This document shows positions 51,606 through 61,058 of a stretch of DNA of 64,000 nt, in pieces. The notes beneath the pieces are model-generated. The model searched no databases and was not told the DNA's origin. It saw only the letters and a program-made list of their open reading frames with translations. Numbering within the stretch: position 1 is the first letter of the stretch; each line of letters starts with the position of its first letter. This stretch comes from Pseudomonas sp. MM213. GTDB taxonomy: Bacteria > Pseudomonadota > Gammaproteobacteria > Pseudomonadales > Pseudomonadaceae. The stretch is from the NCBI RefSeq assembly GCF_020423045.1, contig NZ_CP081943.1, positions 6,324,001-6,388,000 of the forward strand, read 5' to 3'. The position numbers and the translations under genes were made by a program.

Positions 51606-52799
51606 TTACTTGCAGACTTTGGCGATGGCTTCGGCCAGCAGATCAAGACGCGTCGCATCAATCCCCGCCACGTTCGCCCGGCCGGTACCGACCATGTAAA
51701 CGCTGTGATGATCACGCAACTGTTTAACCTGGTCAGGCGTCAATCCGGTGTAGGAAAACATCCCGCGTTGCACACCAATGTGCGCAAAGCGCTCGCGCAA
51801 ACCATGAGGCTCCAGTGCCTCGACCAGACCGCTGCGCAGTTGGGCGATACGCAAACGCATGGCTTCCACTTCGTCGGCCCAGAGGCTTTTCAGCTCTGGA
51901 TCGCCGAGGATCGTTGCCACGACGGCAGCACCGTGATCCGGTGGCGTCGACCACAAGTTACGGGCGATATTGGCCAGTTGGCTGCGGATATCCACCAGTT
52001 TGTCAGCCGTCTTCGCGCAGACAATCAGCGCACCCGTGCGGTCGCGGTACAGGCCGAAGTTCTTCGAGCAGGAGCTGGTGATCAACACTTCCGGCAGTTC
52101 GGCAGCGAACAACCGGGTCGACCACGCATCCTGCTCCAGTCCGTCGCCGAAACCCTGATAGGCGAAGTCGATCAGCGGCACCAGATTGCGACTGCGCACC
52201 ACTTCCAGTACCCGGCGCCAGTCGTCATGGGACAGATCGAAACCGGTCGGGTTGTGGCAGCAAGCGTGCAGCAAAACCACATCGCCCTCAGGGGCTTCGT
52301 TGAGTGCTGCCAGCATCGCTTCAACATCGAGGCGGTTGTCGCTGCCGACATAAGGGTAGTGATTAACCTTGACCCCGGCCGTGGCGAAAATGGTTTCGTG
52401 AATCGGCCAGGTCGGGTTGCTCAACCACACGCCACGGCCCGGCAGGCACTGGGCGATGAAGTCCGCGCTCAAGCGCAACGCACCGGTACCGCCCGGCGTC
52501 TGGGTGGCTCCGGCGCGTTGTTCGGCGATCAGCGCAGAATCGGCGCCGAGCACCAACTCGTTGATGGCTTTGCCGAACGCCGGTTCGCCGTGACCGCCGA
52601 TGTAGGTCTTGGTGGTCTGGCGATCCACCAGGCGCTGCTCCGCAAGCTTCACGGCCTGTGGAATCGGCGTCAGGCCAAAGGCGTCTTTATAGACGCCCAC
52701 GCCAAGGTCGAATTTGCGCGGGTTGGGGTCCTGCGCATAGGCCTCCATCAGGCCGAGAATCGGGTCGCCGGGTACTCGACCTATGGCGTCGAAATGCAT
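51606..52799 (-). CDS. phhC: Aromatic amino acid aminotransferase
   Basis: A 397-aa PLP-dependent class I aminotransferase (AspC/TyrB fold), which converts tyrosine or phenylalanine to the keto acid. Visible parts are the N-terminal DPILGLMEAYAQDPNPRKFD, the cofactor-binding HACCHNPTGFDLS and the Schiff-base lysine in SSCSKNFGLYRDRTG. The start overlaps the phhB stop as TAATG, so the two are translationally coupled. It is the last gene of the phhABC set, ahead of hydroxyphenylpyruvate breakdown. Confidence 0.93.
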   Translation of the reverse strand: MHFDAIGRVPGDPILGLMEAYAQDPNPRKFDLGVGVYKDAFGLTPIPQAVKLAEQRLVDRQTTKTYIGGHGEPAFGKAINELVLGADSALIAEQRAGATQTPGGTGALRLSADFIAQCLPGRGVWLSNPTWPIHETIFATAGVKVNHYPYVGSDNRLDVEAMLAALNEAPEGDVVLLHACCHNPTGFDLSHDDWRRVLEVVRSRNLVPLIDFAYQGFGDGLEQDAWSTRLFAAELPEVLITSSCSKNFGLYRDRTGALIVCAKTADKLVDIRSQLANIARNLWSTPPDHGAAVVATILGDPELKSLWADEVEAMRLRIAQLRSGLVEALEPHGLRERFAHIGVQRGMFSYTGLTPDQVKQLRDHHSVYMVGTGRANVAGIDATRLDLLAEAIAKVCK

Positions 52800-53155
52800 T
52801 ATTTGCGGCCCTCGGCGTCCTTGGCCACTTCGTCAGTGCGCGCGGCCATGATGAAATCGTTGCGGTGCAGGCCTTTGATGGAGTGGCTCCACCAGGTCAC
52901 GGTGACTTTGCCCCATTCGGTCAGCAGGCCCGGGTGGTGACCTTCAGCCTCGGAGATTTCACCGACGGCGTTGGTGAACGCCAGCGCGTGCTTGAAGTTC
53001 TTGAACAGGAAAACCTTTTCCAGCTGCATGACGCTGTCGCGGACTTCGATGTTCCAGTCCGGGATTTGCTTGATCAGTACCGGCAGCTCTTCGTCGCTGA
53101 CCTGAGGGGCGTCGGCGCGGCAGGCTTCGCAATGGGCTTGGTTCAATGTGGACAT
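52799..53155 (-). CDS. phhB: Pterin-4a-carbinolamine dehydratase
   Basis: A 118-aa enzyme that recycles the pterin cofactor of phenylalanine hydroxylase by dehydrating 4a-hydroxytetrahydrobiopterin. The catalytic histidines are in [17 protein letters not shown] and [14 protein letters not shown]. It lies between phhA (104 bp upstream) and phhC (overlapping). Start is ATG 53155. Confidence 0.95.
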   Translation of the reverse strand: MSTLNQAHCEACRADAPQVSDEELPVLIKQIPDWNIEVRDSVMQLEKVFLFKNFKHALAFTNAVGEISEAEGHHPGLLTEWGKVTVTWWSHSIKGLHRNDFIMAARTDEVAKDAEGRK

Positions 53156-53259
53156 GATGTGTTCCTGAATTCGAATGATTGGAAATCGGCCGTCAGTGCA
53201 ACCACGCTAAACCAAAGCGTCGATTCCTGACAGGCTCACTTGATTCTAAAAGCTGCGGA

Positions 53260-54045
53260 TCACGCGGCTTTTGGCGGAAATTTCGGTGCGTGCAAGCCCA
53301 GCTGCATGCCTTGCTTGACCATGCCCATGATGTCTTCGTGGGCGAGGTCGAACAGACGCTTGAGGTTCGGCAGGACGAAATACAGCGGTTGCAGGATGTC
53401 GATGCGGTAAGGCGTGCGCATGCATTCCAACGGGTCGAAGGCCTGATGCTCAGGTTCGTTCGACAGGCTGTAAACGGTTTCTTTCGGTGAGGAAAGAATG
53501 CCGCCGCCGTAAATGCGCTGGCCTTGAGGGGTATCGACCAGGCCGAACTCGATGGTCATCCAGTACAAGCGCGCCAGGTACACGCGTTCTTCCTTGGAAG
53601 CCTTCAGGCCGAGTTTGCCGTAGGTGTGGGTGAATTCGGCGAACCAAGGGTTGGTCAGCAGCGGGCAGTGACCAAAGATCTCGTGGAAAATGTCCGGCTC
53701 TTGCAGGTAATCCAGCTCTTCGCGGGTACGAATAAACGTCGCCACCGGAAACTGTTTGTTGGCCAGTAATTCAAAGAAGGTCTGGAAAGGAATCAGTGCG
53801 GGTACTCGGGCAACCTGCCAGCCGGTGGTTTCACCGAGGACTTTGTTGATTTCGCCGAGTTGCGGAATGCGGTCGTGGGGCAGACCGAGTTTTTCGATAC
53901 CGTCCAGGTATTCCTGGCACGCACGCCCTTCGATCACTTTCAGTTGGCGAGTGATCAGCGTGTTCCACACCGCGTGTTCTTCGGCGGGGTAGTCGATAAA
54001 ACCTTGCGCATCGGGCTCGCGAGCCACGTACTGCGTCTGCTTCAT
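53260..54045 (-). CDS. phhA: Phenylalanine-4-hydroxylase
   Basis: A 261-aa iron- and pterin-dependent monooxygenase turning phenylalanine into tyrosine. The iron ligands are H121 and H126 (PDIFHEIFGHCPLL) and E166 (YWMTIEFGLV). The bacterial length without a regulatory N-domain is normal. ATG 54045 follows AGGAG. It heads the phhABC set and is divergent from phhR; a TyrR-type box at 54167-54184 lies 121 bp upstream, fitting activation by PhhR. Confidence 0.96.
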   Translation of the reverse strand: MKQTQYVAREPDAQGFIDYPAEEHAVWNTLITRQLKVIEGRACQEYLDGIEKLGLPHDRIPQLGEINKVLGETTGWQVARVPALIPFQTFFELLANKQFPVATFIRTREELDYLQEPDIFHEIFGHCPLLTNPWFAEFTHTYGKLGLKASKEERVYLARLYWMTIEFGLVDTPQGQRIYGGGILSSPKETVYSLSNEPEHQAFDPLECMRTPYRIDILQPLYFVLPNLKRLFDLAHEDIMGMVKQGMQLGLHAPKFPPKAA

Positions 54046-54166
54046 GCTGCTCTCCTGCTAGGGGATTTCGTTCTTGTTATGTCCTGCTATGGACTTAGAA
54101 ATACCTCAGGAATTGCGATGTTGCAGCACGTGTAAGCCGTCGCATGTAGGAAAATTCGTTGGTTTT

Positions 54167-54184
54167 CGTAAACTTTTCGTTACG
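54167..54184. promoter_or_regulatory. Candidate PhhR (TyrR-type) box
   Basis: CGTAAACTTTTCGTTACG is an 18-bp dyad of the TyrR form TGTAAA-N6-TTTACA with three mismatches, keeping the key G and C 14 bp apart. It lies between phhA and phhR. Confidence 0.6.
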
Positions 54185-54239
54185 GATTGGCGACTGTGGC
54201 GCTGCGCATGAGTTTTTCGGGTTTGAAATGGCTCACAGG

Positions 54240-54257
54240 TGTCACATAATCTTGACG
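54240..54257. promoter_or_regulatory. Second, weaker PhhR-type box
   Basis: TGTCACATAATCTTGACG keeps the 18-bp layout and the key G and C but has several mismatches to TGTAAA-N6-TTTACA. Strong and weak boxes often occur together at TyrR-type sites. Confidence 0.35.
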
Positions 54258-54324
54258 ACTATCTGAGCGCACCCAGAGAAATATTTCCCTTGTGGGCCTC
54301 GATTGATTGGTAAGCCGCTGTAGG

Positions 54325-54389
54325 TAGGAGCCGGCTTGCCGGCGATAGCGTTCTCAAGGACGCCATCGCCGGCAAGCCAGCTCCTACAG
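54325..54389. repeat. REP doublet in the phhA-phhR gap
   Basis: GTAGGAGCCGGCTTGCCGGC and its near inverse, 40 bp before the phhR start, in what is probably its leader. The 383-bp gap otherwise holds the two PhhR-type boxes. Confidence 0.85.
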
Positions 54390-54428
54390 GGAGCGATCTC
54401 ATTGCCTTAATTTACCTTCGGGCCTTAT

Positions 54429-55988
54429 ATGCGTATCAAAGTCCACTGCCAGAACCGCATCGGCATCCTGCGCGACATTCTCAATTTGCTGGTCGAGTAC
54501 GGGATCAACGTTGCTCGCGGTGAAGTGGGTGGCGAGCATGGCAACGCGATCTACCTGCATTGCCCGAACCTGATCAATATTCAGTTCCAGGCATTGCGTC
54601 CGAAATTCGAGTCGATTGCCGGGGTCTTTGGCGTCAAGCGTGTAGGCCTCATGCCGAGCGAGCGTCGGCACATGGAACTCAATGCTTTGCTCGGTGCCCT
54701 GGAATTTCCGGTGTTGTCGATCGACATGGGCGGCTCGATTGTCGCGGCTAACCGCGCGGCGGCGCAGTTGCTCGGCGTGCGTGTCGATGAGGTGCCGGGG
54801 ATTCCCTTGTCGCGTTACGCCGAGGATTTCGATTTGCCGGAACTGGTGCGCGCCAACAAGTCGCGGATCAACGGGCTGCGAGTCAAGGTCAAGGGTGACG
54901 TGTTTCTGGCCGACATCGCGCCGCTGCAATCGGAGCATGACGACAGCGAGGCCATGGCCGGCGCGGTGCTGACGCTGCACCGTGCCGACCGGGTAGGGGA
55001 GCGCATTTACAACGTGCGCAAACAGGAGTTGCGCGGGTTCGACAGCATCTTCCAAAGCTCGAAAGTGATGGCGGCAGTGGTGCGTGAGGCCCGGCGCATG
55101 GCACCGCTGGATGCGCCGCTATTGATAGAAGGCGAAACCGGCACCGGCAAGGAACTGCTGGCACGCGCCTGCCACCTGGCGAGCCCTCGGGGGCAGTCGC
55201 CGCTGATGGCGCTCAATTGCGCCGGCCTGCCGGAGTCCATGGCCGAGACTGAACTGTTCGGCTACGGCCCCGGCGCGTTCGAAGGCGCCCGTGCCGAAGG
55301 CAAGCTCGGGCTGTTGGAGCTGACGGCGGGCGGTACGCTGTTTCTCGATGGCGTGGGGGAAATGAGCCCGCGCTTGCAGGTGAAATTACTCAGATTCCTG
55401 CAGGACGGTTGCTTCCGTCGTGTAGGCAGTGATGAAGAGGTTTACCTCGATGTGCGAGTGATCTGTGCAACGCAGGTCGACCTGTCGGAACTGTGCGCTC
55501 GTGGCGAGTTTCGCCAGGATTTGTATCACCGCTTGAACGTGCTTTCGCTGCATATCCCGCCACTGCGCGAATGCCTGGATGGTTTGACGCCGCTGGTGGA
55601 GCACTTCCTTGATCAGGCCAGTCGGCAGATCGGTTGTGCGCTGCCGAAGCTGGCGCCGGCGGCCATGGAGCGGCTCAGTCACTATCATTGGCCGGGCAAC
55701 GTTCGGCAGTTGGAGAACGTGCTGTTTCAGGCGGTTTCGTTATGCGAGGGCGGGACGGTCAAGGCAGAGCATATTCGCCTGCCGGATTATGGCGTGCGTC
55801 AGCCGCTTGGCGATTTTTCGCTTGAGGGTGGGTTGGATGAGATTGTCGGGCGTTTTGAAAAAGCGGTGCTGGAGCGTTTGTATTCGGAGCATCCGAGCAG
55901 TCGGCAACTGGGCAAGCGGTTGGGGGTTTCGCATACCACCATTGCCAATAAGTTGCGTGAGTATGAAGTCGGCAAGACTGAGTCCTAG
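54429..55988 (+). CDS. phhR: TyrR-like regulator of aromatic amino acid catabolism
   Basis: A 519-aa TyrR/PhhR activator. An ACT domain (1-70, MRIKVHCQNRIGILRDILNL), a PAS domain (about 80-150) and an AAA+ domain (about 205-430) with Walker A GETGTGKE are followed by a Fis-type helix-turn-helix (QLGKRLGVSHTTIANKLREY). The sigma-54 contact loop GAFTGA reads GAFEGA, as expected for TyrR-type proteins that work without the full sigma-54 contact. It is divergent from phhA and should activate phhABC in response to phenylalanine or tyrosine. Start at ATG 54429; the ribosome site is weak. Confidence 0.94.
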   Translation: MRIKVHCQNRIGILRDILNLLVEYGINVARGEVGGEHGNAIYLHCPNLINIQFQALRPKFESIAGVFGVKRVGLMPSERRHMELNALLGALEFPVLSIDMGGSIVAANRAAAQLLGVRVDEVPGIPLSRYAEDFDLPELVRANKSRINGLRVKVKGDVFLADIAPLQSEHDDSEAMAGAVLTLHRADRVGERIYNVRKQELRGFDSIFQSSKVMAAVVREARRMAPLDAPLLIEGETGTGKELLARACHLASPRGQSPLMALNCAGLPESMAETELFGYGPGAFEGARAEGKLGLLELTAGGTLFLDGVGEMSPRLQVKLLRFLQDGCFRRVGSDEEVYLDVRVICATQVDLSELCARGEFRQDLYHRLNVLSLHIPPLRECLDGLTPLVEHFLDQASRQIGCALPKLAPAAMERLSHYHWPGNVRQLENVLFQAVSLCEGGTVKAEHIRLPDYGVRQPLGDFSLEGGLDEIVGRFEKAVLERLYSEHPSSRQLGKRLGVSHTTIANKLREYEVGKTES

Positions 55989-56016
55989 CTGGCGTTTGCT
56001 GTGTTTGTTTTGGCCC

Positions 56017-56088
56017 CATCGCGAGCAGGGCTCGCTCCTACAGGGGATTGCATTCCAAATGTAGGAGCGAGCCCTGCTCGCGATAGCG
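56017..56088. repeat. REP doublet between phhR and the flagellar operon
   Basis: CATCGCGAGCAGGGCTCGCT and its inverse. The rest of the 314-bp gap carries the sigma-54-like promoter below. Confidence 0.87.
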
Positions 56089-56229
56089 GTATCCTGTTCA
56101 GCCTCAAGGTCAAGCCTTGCCACTTACCGGCATAACACCGCCGGTTTTTCGTCTTTGACACATTCCCCCATTTCCCCCCTGAACGCCCCAAGTCCTTTGT
56201 TTGCCGGGCTCCGCGCCGCCAGAAAAAAG

Positions 56230-56246
56230 TTGGTCTGCAAATTGCT
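56230..56246 (+). promoter_or_regulatory. Sigma-54-type promoter of the flgF operon
   Basis: TTGGTCTGCAAATTGCT has GG (56232-56233) and GC (56244-56245) separated by exactly 10 bp, with the -12 part TTGCT perfect. It sits 57 bp before flgF, whose class is RpoN/FleR-dependent in P. aeruginosa. Confidence 0.65.
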
Positions 56247-56302
56247 TATCGCTCAGCAGTACAGCGGTGGGCGGCAAACGTCCGGCATGCAGAGGAAAGA
56301 GT

Positions 56303-57043
56303 GTGGACAAGTACCTTTATGTGGCAATGACCGGCGCCAGCCAGAATGCACTGGCGCAGAAGGCTCATGCGAACAACCTGGCGAACATCTCCACCAACGG
56401 CTTCCAGAAAGACCTGGAGCAGGCGCGTTCGATGCCGGTGTTCGGTGACAGCTTTCCGGCGCGTGCGTTTGCGATGTCCGAACGTCCGGCCACCGACTTC
56501 TCCGCGGGCTCTCTGGTACAAACCGGTCGCGACCTCGACGTCGCGGTGCAGGGCAACGGCTGGCTCGCGGTGCAGAACCCCGACGGCGGTGAAAGCTACG
56601 TGCGCACCGGCAGCCTGAACGTTGACGCTCTGGGCGTGTTGCGGGCCGGCAACGGCATGCCGGTGATGGGCAATGGCGGGCCGATTTCCGTGCCGCCCGA
56701 GCAGCAAATCGAAGTGGGCGAAGACGGCACCGTCAGCATTCGTGCGATGGGCGAAGGCCCTCGCGTGATGGCTGAAGTCGACCGCATCAAGCTGGTCAAC
56801 CCGGATTTCAAGAACATGACCAAAGGCCTGGACGGTTCGATCCACACCAAGGATGGCAAGCCGGCGCAAGCCGATGCCAACGTCAAACTGGTGTCCGGGT
56901 TCCTGGAGTCGAGCAACGTCAATGCCGTGGAAGAGATGACTTCGGTGCTGGCGCTGGCCAAGCAGTTCGAGCTGCACATCAAGATGATGAACACCGCCAA
57001 AGACGATGACCAGGCCATGGCTCGGGTCTTGCAGATCAGCTAA
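56303..57043 (+). CDS. flgF: Flagellar proximal rod protein FlgF
   Basis: A 246-aa rod protein exported by the flagellar type III apparatus. The start is GTG 56303 (DKYLYVAMTGASQNALAQKA), behind GAGGAAAG; this is the family N-terminus. The N-terminal rod motif HANNLANISTNGFQKDL and the C-terminal helix NVNAVEEMTSVLALAKQFEL are complete. It heads flgF-G-H-I-J-K-L. Confidence 0.95.
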   Translation: MDKYLYVAMTGASQNALAQKAHANNLANISTNGFQKDLEQARSMPVFGDSFPARAFAMSERPATDFSAGSLVQTGRDLDVAVQGNGWLAVQNPDGGESYVRTGSLNVDALGVLRAGNGMPVMGNGGPISVPPEQQIEVGEDGTVSIRAMGEGPRVMAEVDRIKLVNPDFKNMTKGLDGSIHTKDGKPAQADANVKLVSGFLESSNVNAVEEMTSVLALAKQFELHIKMMNTAKDDDQAMARVLQIS

Positions 57044-57088
57044 TTATCAGAACGTCGCGCCGTAAAACAGGCGCACGAGGAGAATCGA

Positions 57089-57874
57089 ATGCTTCCGGCT
57101 CTATGGGTTGCCAAAACAGGTCTGTCCGCCCAGGACACCAACCTGACCACCATTTCCAACAACCTGGCGAACGTGTCGACCACGGGTTTCAAACGTGACC
57201 GCGCCGAGTTCCAGGACCTGCTGTACCAGATCAAACGCCAGCCAGGCGCCCAGTCGACCCAGGACAGCGAACTGCCGTCGGGTCTGCAATTGGGTACCGG
57301 TGTGCGCATTGTCGGCACCCAGAAAAACTTCAACGCCGGTAGCCTGCAAACCACCGAGCAGCCGTTGGACATGGCCATCGACGGTCGCGGTTTCTTCCAG
57401 ATCCTGCAACCGGACGGCACCACGTCCTACACCCGTGACGGTACCTTCCACCTCGACTCCAACGGTCAGATCGTGAACGCCAGCGGCTTCGCCCTCGAGC
57501 CGGCCATTGTCATTCCGAACGACGCCCAGACCTTCACGGTCGGTCGCGACGGCACCGTGTCCATCACCATTGCCGGCAACCCGGCATCCCAGGTGATCGG
57601 CAACCTGCAAACCGCCGACTTCATCAACCCGGCCGGCCTGCAAGCGGTGGGTAACAACCTGTTCCTGGAAACCGCCGCCAGCGGCGCGCCGCAAGTCGGC
57701 ACGCCAGGCCTGGCCGGTTTCGGTACCACGCTGCAGAACACCCTGGAAACTTCCAACGTCAGCACCGTTGAAGAGATGGTCAACATGATCACCACTCAGC
57801 GCGCCTACGAGATGAACTCCAAGGTGATCTCCACCGCCGACCAGATGCTCTCGTTCGTAACGCAGAATCTGTAA
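57089..57874 (+). CDS. flgG: Flagellar distal rod protein FlgG
   Basis: A 261-aa distal rod protein. The N-terminal LTTISNNLANVSTTGFKRDR and C-terminal NVSTVEEMVNMITTQRAYEM are standard. ATG 57089 follows GAGGAG. Length matches the family. Confidence 0.97.
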   Translation: MLPALWVAKTGLSAQDTNLTTISNNLANVSTTGFKRDRAEFQDLLYQIKRQPGAQSTQDSELPSGLQLGTGVRIVGTQKNFNAGSLQTTEQPLDMAIDGRGFFQILQPDGTTSYTRDGTFHLDSNGQIVNASGFALEPAIVIPNDAQTFTVGRDGTVSITIAGNPASQVIGNLQTADFINPAGLQAVGNNLFLETAASGAPQVGTPGLAGFGTTLQNTLETSNVSTVEEMVNMITTQRAYEMNSKVISTADQMLSFVTQNL

Positions 57875-57926
57875 TCAAGTCTATGAGGCGGTCATGAGGC
57901 CGCCTGCAACACCGTGAGGTAGGGTC

Positions 57927-58622
57927 ATGAATCGCTTTGTATCTGTCCTGGCACTGAGTGGCGTCGTCGCGCTGGCGGGTTGCGTCGGTCCGACGCCCAA
58001 GCCCAATGACCCTTACTACGCCCCGGTGTTGCCGCGTACGCCATTGCCGGCTGCCGCGAACAACGGCTCGATCTACCAGGCCGGTTTCGAACAGAACCTG
58101 TACAGCGACCGCAAGGCGTTCCGGGTCGGTGACATCATCACCATCACCCTGAACGAAAAAACCCAGGCCAGTAAAAACGCCAACTCGCAAGTGGCCAAGA
58201 ACAGCAAGGCCGGCATTGGCCTGACGTCGTTGTTCGGTGTGGTGCCCAACACTAACAACCCATTCAGTGACACTGATCTGACACTGAATGCGAGTTACAG
58301 CGGCGACCGCGCGACCAAGGGCGACAGCAAGGCCGGGCAGGGCAACAGCCTGACCGGTTCGATCACCGTGACCGTCGCCGACGTCTTGCCCAACGGCATC
58401 ATTGCCGTGCGCGGCGAGAAGTGGATGACCCTCAATACCGGTGATGAGCTGGTACGGATCGCCGGCCTGGTCCGGGCCGATGACATCGCGACCGACAACA
58501 CGGTTTCGTCAACGCGCATCGCCGATGCACGCATCACCTATTCGGGCACCGGTTCGTTTGCCGATGCGAGTCAGCCAGGCTGGTTCGACCGTTTCTTCCT
58601 CAGCCCGCTGTTCCCTTTCTAG
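57927..58622 (+). CDS. flgH: Flagellar L-ring lipoprotein FlgH
   Basis: A 231-aa outer-membrane lipoprotein forming the L ring around the rod. The lipobox LAGC follows the signal peptide ([19 protein letters not shown]), and [20 protein letters not shown] is the family core. It ends 9 bp before flgI. Confidence 0.96.
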   Translation: MNRFVSVLALSGVVALAGCVGPTPKPNDPYYAPVLPRTPLPAAANNGSIYQAGFEQNLYSDRKAFRVGDIITITLNEKTQASKNANSQVAKNSKAGIGLTSLFGVVPNTNNPFSDTDLTLNASYSGDRATKGDSKAGQGNSLTGSITVTVADVLPNGIIAVRGEKWMTLNTGDELVRIAGLVRADDIATDNTVSSTRIADARITYSGTGSFADASQPGWFDRFFLSPLFPF

Positions 58623-58631
58623 GTGGTCACG

Positions 58632-59738
58632 TTGAATTTCAAACACCTGATGGTGGCTGCGTTCCTGATGTCCGCAGCCTTTGGTGCTCAGGCTGAGCGG
58701 CTGAAGGATATCGCCAGTATTTCCGGCGTACGTTCCAACCAATTGATCGGCTACGGCCTGGTGGTCGGGCTCAACGGTACCGGCGACCAGACGACGCAGA
58801 CGCCGTTCACCCTGCAAACCTTCAACAACATGCTCTCGCAGTTCGGCATCAAGGTGCCGCCCGGCTCGGGCAACGTGCAGTTGAAGAACGTCGCGGCGGT
58901 ATCGATCAGTGCCGACTTGCCGGCCTTCGCCAAACCGGGTCAGCAGGTGGACATTACCGTGTCTTCCATCGGTAACTCCAAGAGCCTGCGTGGCGGCACC
59001 TTGCTGCTGACGCCGCTCAAGGGTATCGACGGCAACGTTTACGCGGTCGCCCAGGGCAACCTGGTCGTCGGCGGTTTTGATGCTGAAGGTCGCGACGGTT
59101 CGAAGATCACCGTCAACGTTCCGTCGGCCGGTCGCATCCCTGGTGGTGCGTCGGTCGAGCGTTCGGTGCCGAGCGGTTTCAACCAGGGTAACAGCCTGAC
59201 GTTGAACCTCAACCGCTCCGACTTCACCACCGCCAAGCGCATCGTCGACAAGATCAACGACATGCTCGGCCCTGGCGTTGCCCAGGCCATCGACGGCGGT
59301 TCGATTCGCGTCAGTGCGCCGCTGGATCCGAGCCAGCGCGTCGACTATCTGTCGATCATCGAGAACCTTGAAGTCGATCCGGGTCAGGCGGTGGCGAAAG
59401 TCATCATCAACTCCCGCACCGGCACCATCGTGATCGGTCAGAACGTCAAGGTGTCCCCGGCCGCCGTGACTCACGGCAGCCTGACCGTGACCATCACCGA
59501 AGACCCGATCGTCAGCCAGCCCGGCCCTCTGTCCAATGGTCAGACCGCTGTTGTGCCGCGCTCGCGGGTCAACGCCCAGCAGGAAGCCAAGCCGATGTTC
59601 AAGTTCGGCCCGGGCACCACCCTCGACGAGATCGTGCGTGCGGTGAACCAGGTCGGCGCGGCGCCAGGCGACTTGATGGCAATCCTTGAAGCACTGAAAC
59701 AGGCCGGCGCGTTGCAAGCCGACCTGATCGTGATCTGA
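58632..59738 (+). CDS. flgI: Flagellar P-ring protein FlgI
   Basis: A 368-aa periplasmic P-ring protein with a signal peptide ending FGAQA, then [20 protein letters not shown]. The likely start is TTG 58632, because AGGTGG at 58621-58626 is well spaced for it; GTG 58623 overlaps that site. The C-terminus [20 protein letters not shown] is normal. Confidence 0.93.
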   Translation: MNFKHLMVAAFLMSAAFGAQAERLKDIASISGVRSNQLIGYGLVVGLNGTGDQTTQTPFTLQTFNNMLSQFGIKVPPGSGNVQLKNVAAVSISADLPAFAKPGQQVDITVSSIGNSKSLRGGTLLLTPLKGIDGNVYAVAQGNLVVGGFDAEGRDGSKITVNVPSAGRIPGGASVERSVPSGFNQGNSLTLNLNRSDFTTAKRIVDKINDMLGPGVAQAIDGGSIRVSAPLDPSQRVDYLSIIENLEVDPGQAVAKVIINSRTGTIVIGQNVKVSPAAVTHGSLTVTITEDPIVSQPGPLSNGQTAVVPRSRVNAQQEAKPMFKFGPGTTLDEIVRAVNQVGAAPGDLMAILEALKQAGALQADLIVI

Positions 59739-59749
59739 GGCCGGCGACC

Positions 59750-61036
59750 ATGGATATGCACAAGAGTGGTCTGGTCAGCAGCGCCGATTCGGGGTCCTAT
59801 TCGGACCTCAATCGTCTGAATCAGCTCAAGGTCGGCGACAAGAACAGTGACGAAAACCTGCGCAAGGTGGCGCAGGAATTCGAGTCGCTGTTCCTCGGTG
59901 AAATGCTCAAGTCCATGCGCAAGGCGACCGACACGCTGGCCGAGGGCAACCCGCTCAACACGCCGGCGGCCAAGCAGTACCAGGAAATGTACGACCAGCA
60001 GTTGGCCGTCTCCATGTCCCGCGAGGGCGGTGGTATTGGTCTGGCGGACGTGCTGATGCGCCAGATGTCGAAGAACAAACCATTGGCGCCGGGCGAAGCG
60101 GCAACGCTGTCGGCGGCCAAGCAGGAAGCGGCAAAAGCGGCGGTGCAGACGCCGGTGGCGGCGGGCACGGTCGGGACCAACGGGCCGCTGTCGCGAGTCA
60201 ATGGCCAGCGTCCGTTGTGGGCTTCGCGCTCGATCAGCGCTCCACAGGCGGCAGGCGAGGGCGCACATCGCAACGACATGGCGCTGATCAATCAGCGGCG
60301 CCTGGCGTTGCCACCGAAGCTGGCTGACCGCTTGCTGGCGGGCCTGGTGCCTTCGGCGACGACGGCCGCCGCGCCGCTCAATAACACTCGATTGGCAGAG
60401 CGCAACACGCCGACCGGTTCGGGGCCTTTGTTCAATGGTGACTGGCTGGCGACTGCGCAAGCATCAGCGAACGCCGGCTTGCAGATTCATGGTCGTGCCA
60501 TCGCTCAGATACCGTTGGCACCGGCGAAAAAAGCCTTCAGTTCTGCCGACCAGTTCGTCAACACCATGTTGCCGATGGCCAAGGAAGCCGCCGAGCGCAT
60601 CGGCGTCGATCCGCGTTACCTGGTGGCTCAAGCGGCGCTGGAAACCGGCTGGGGCAAATCGGTCATGCGCGCACAGGATGGCAGCAGCAGCCACAACCTG
60701 TTCGGCATCAAGGCCAGCAGCAGCTGGAAGGGCGATTCGGCGCGGGCGATCACCAGCGAATTCAGAAATGGCGCGATGGTCAAGGAGACGGCCGAGTTCC
60801 GTTCCTATGGCTCTTACAAGGACAGCTTCCATGACCTTGTGACTTTGTTGCAAACCAACAATCGCTATCAAGATGTCGTGAAGTCGGCCGATAACCCAGA
60901 ACAGTTTGTACGCGAGTTGCAAAAGGCCGGTTACGCAACCGACCCGGACTACGCGAGCAAGATTTCGCAGATAGCCAAGCAGATGACGAGTTACCAGAAC
61001 TACGCTGCGGCGGGCGTTTCCACCACGCCTTTATAG
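59750..61036 (+). CDS. flgJ: Flagellar rod-cap/peptidoglycan hydrolase FlgJ
   Basis: A 428-aa two-domain protein. The N-terminal rod-scaffold domain (about 1-110, KVAQEFESLFLGEMLKSMRK) is joined by a long Ala-rich linker to a C-terminal glucosaminidase domain (about 270-415, VAQAALETGWGKSVMRAQDG), with the catalytic Glu in ALETGWG. It cuts peptidoglycan to let the rod through. The linker makes it longer than E. coli FlgJ (about 310 aa). Confidence 0.95.
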   Translation: MDMHKSGLVSSADSGSYSDLNRLNQLKVGDKNSDENLRKVAQEFESLFLGEMLKSMRKATDTLAEGNPLNTPAAKQYQEMYDQQLAVSMSREGGGIGLADVLMRQMSKNKPLAPGEAATLSAAKQEAAKAAVQTPVAAGTVGTNGPLSRVNGQRPLWASRSISAPQAAGEGAHRNDMALINQRRLALPPKLADRLLAGLVPSATTAAAPLNNTRLAERNTPTGSGPLFNGDWLATAQASANAGLQIHGRAIAQIPLAPAKKAFSSADQFVNTMLPMAKEAAERIGVDPRYLVAQAALETGWGKSVMRAQDGSSSHNLFGIKASSSWKGDSARAITSEFRNGAMVKETAEFRSYGSYKDSFHDLVTLLQTNNRYQDVVKSADNPEQFVRELQKAGYATDPDYASKISQIAKQMTSYQNYAAAGVSTTPL

Positions 61037-61058
61037 GCACAAGGATTAAGGTCGAACC

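Noticed and set aside
54090..54130. Possible sigma-54 promoter for phhA (minus strand near GGCTTACACGTGCTGC)
   Set aside because: The GG-to-GC spacing is 9 or 12 bp rather than 10, so it does not meet the -24/-12 rule.
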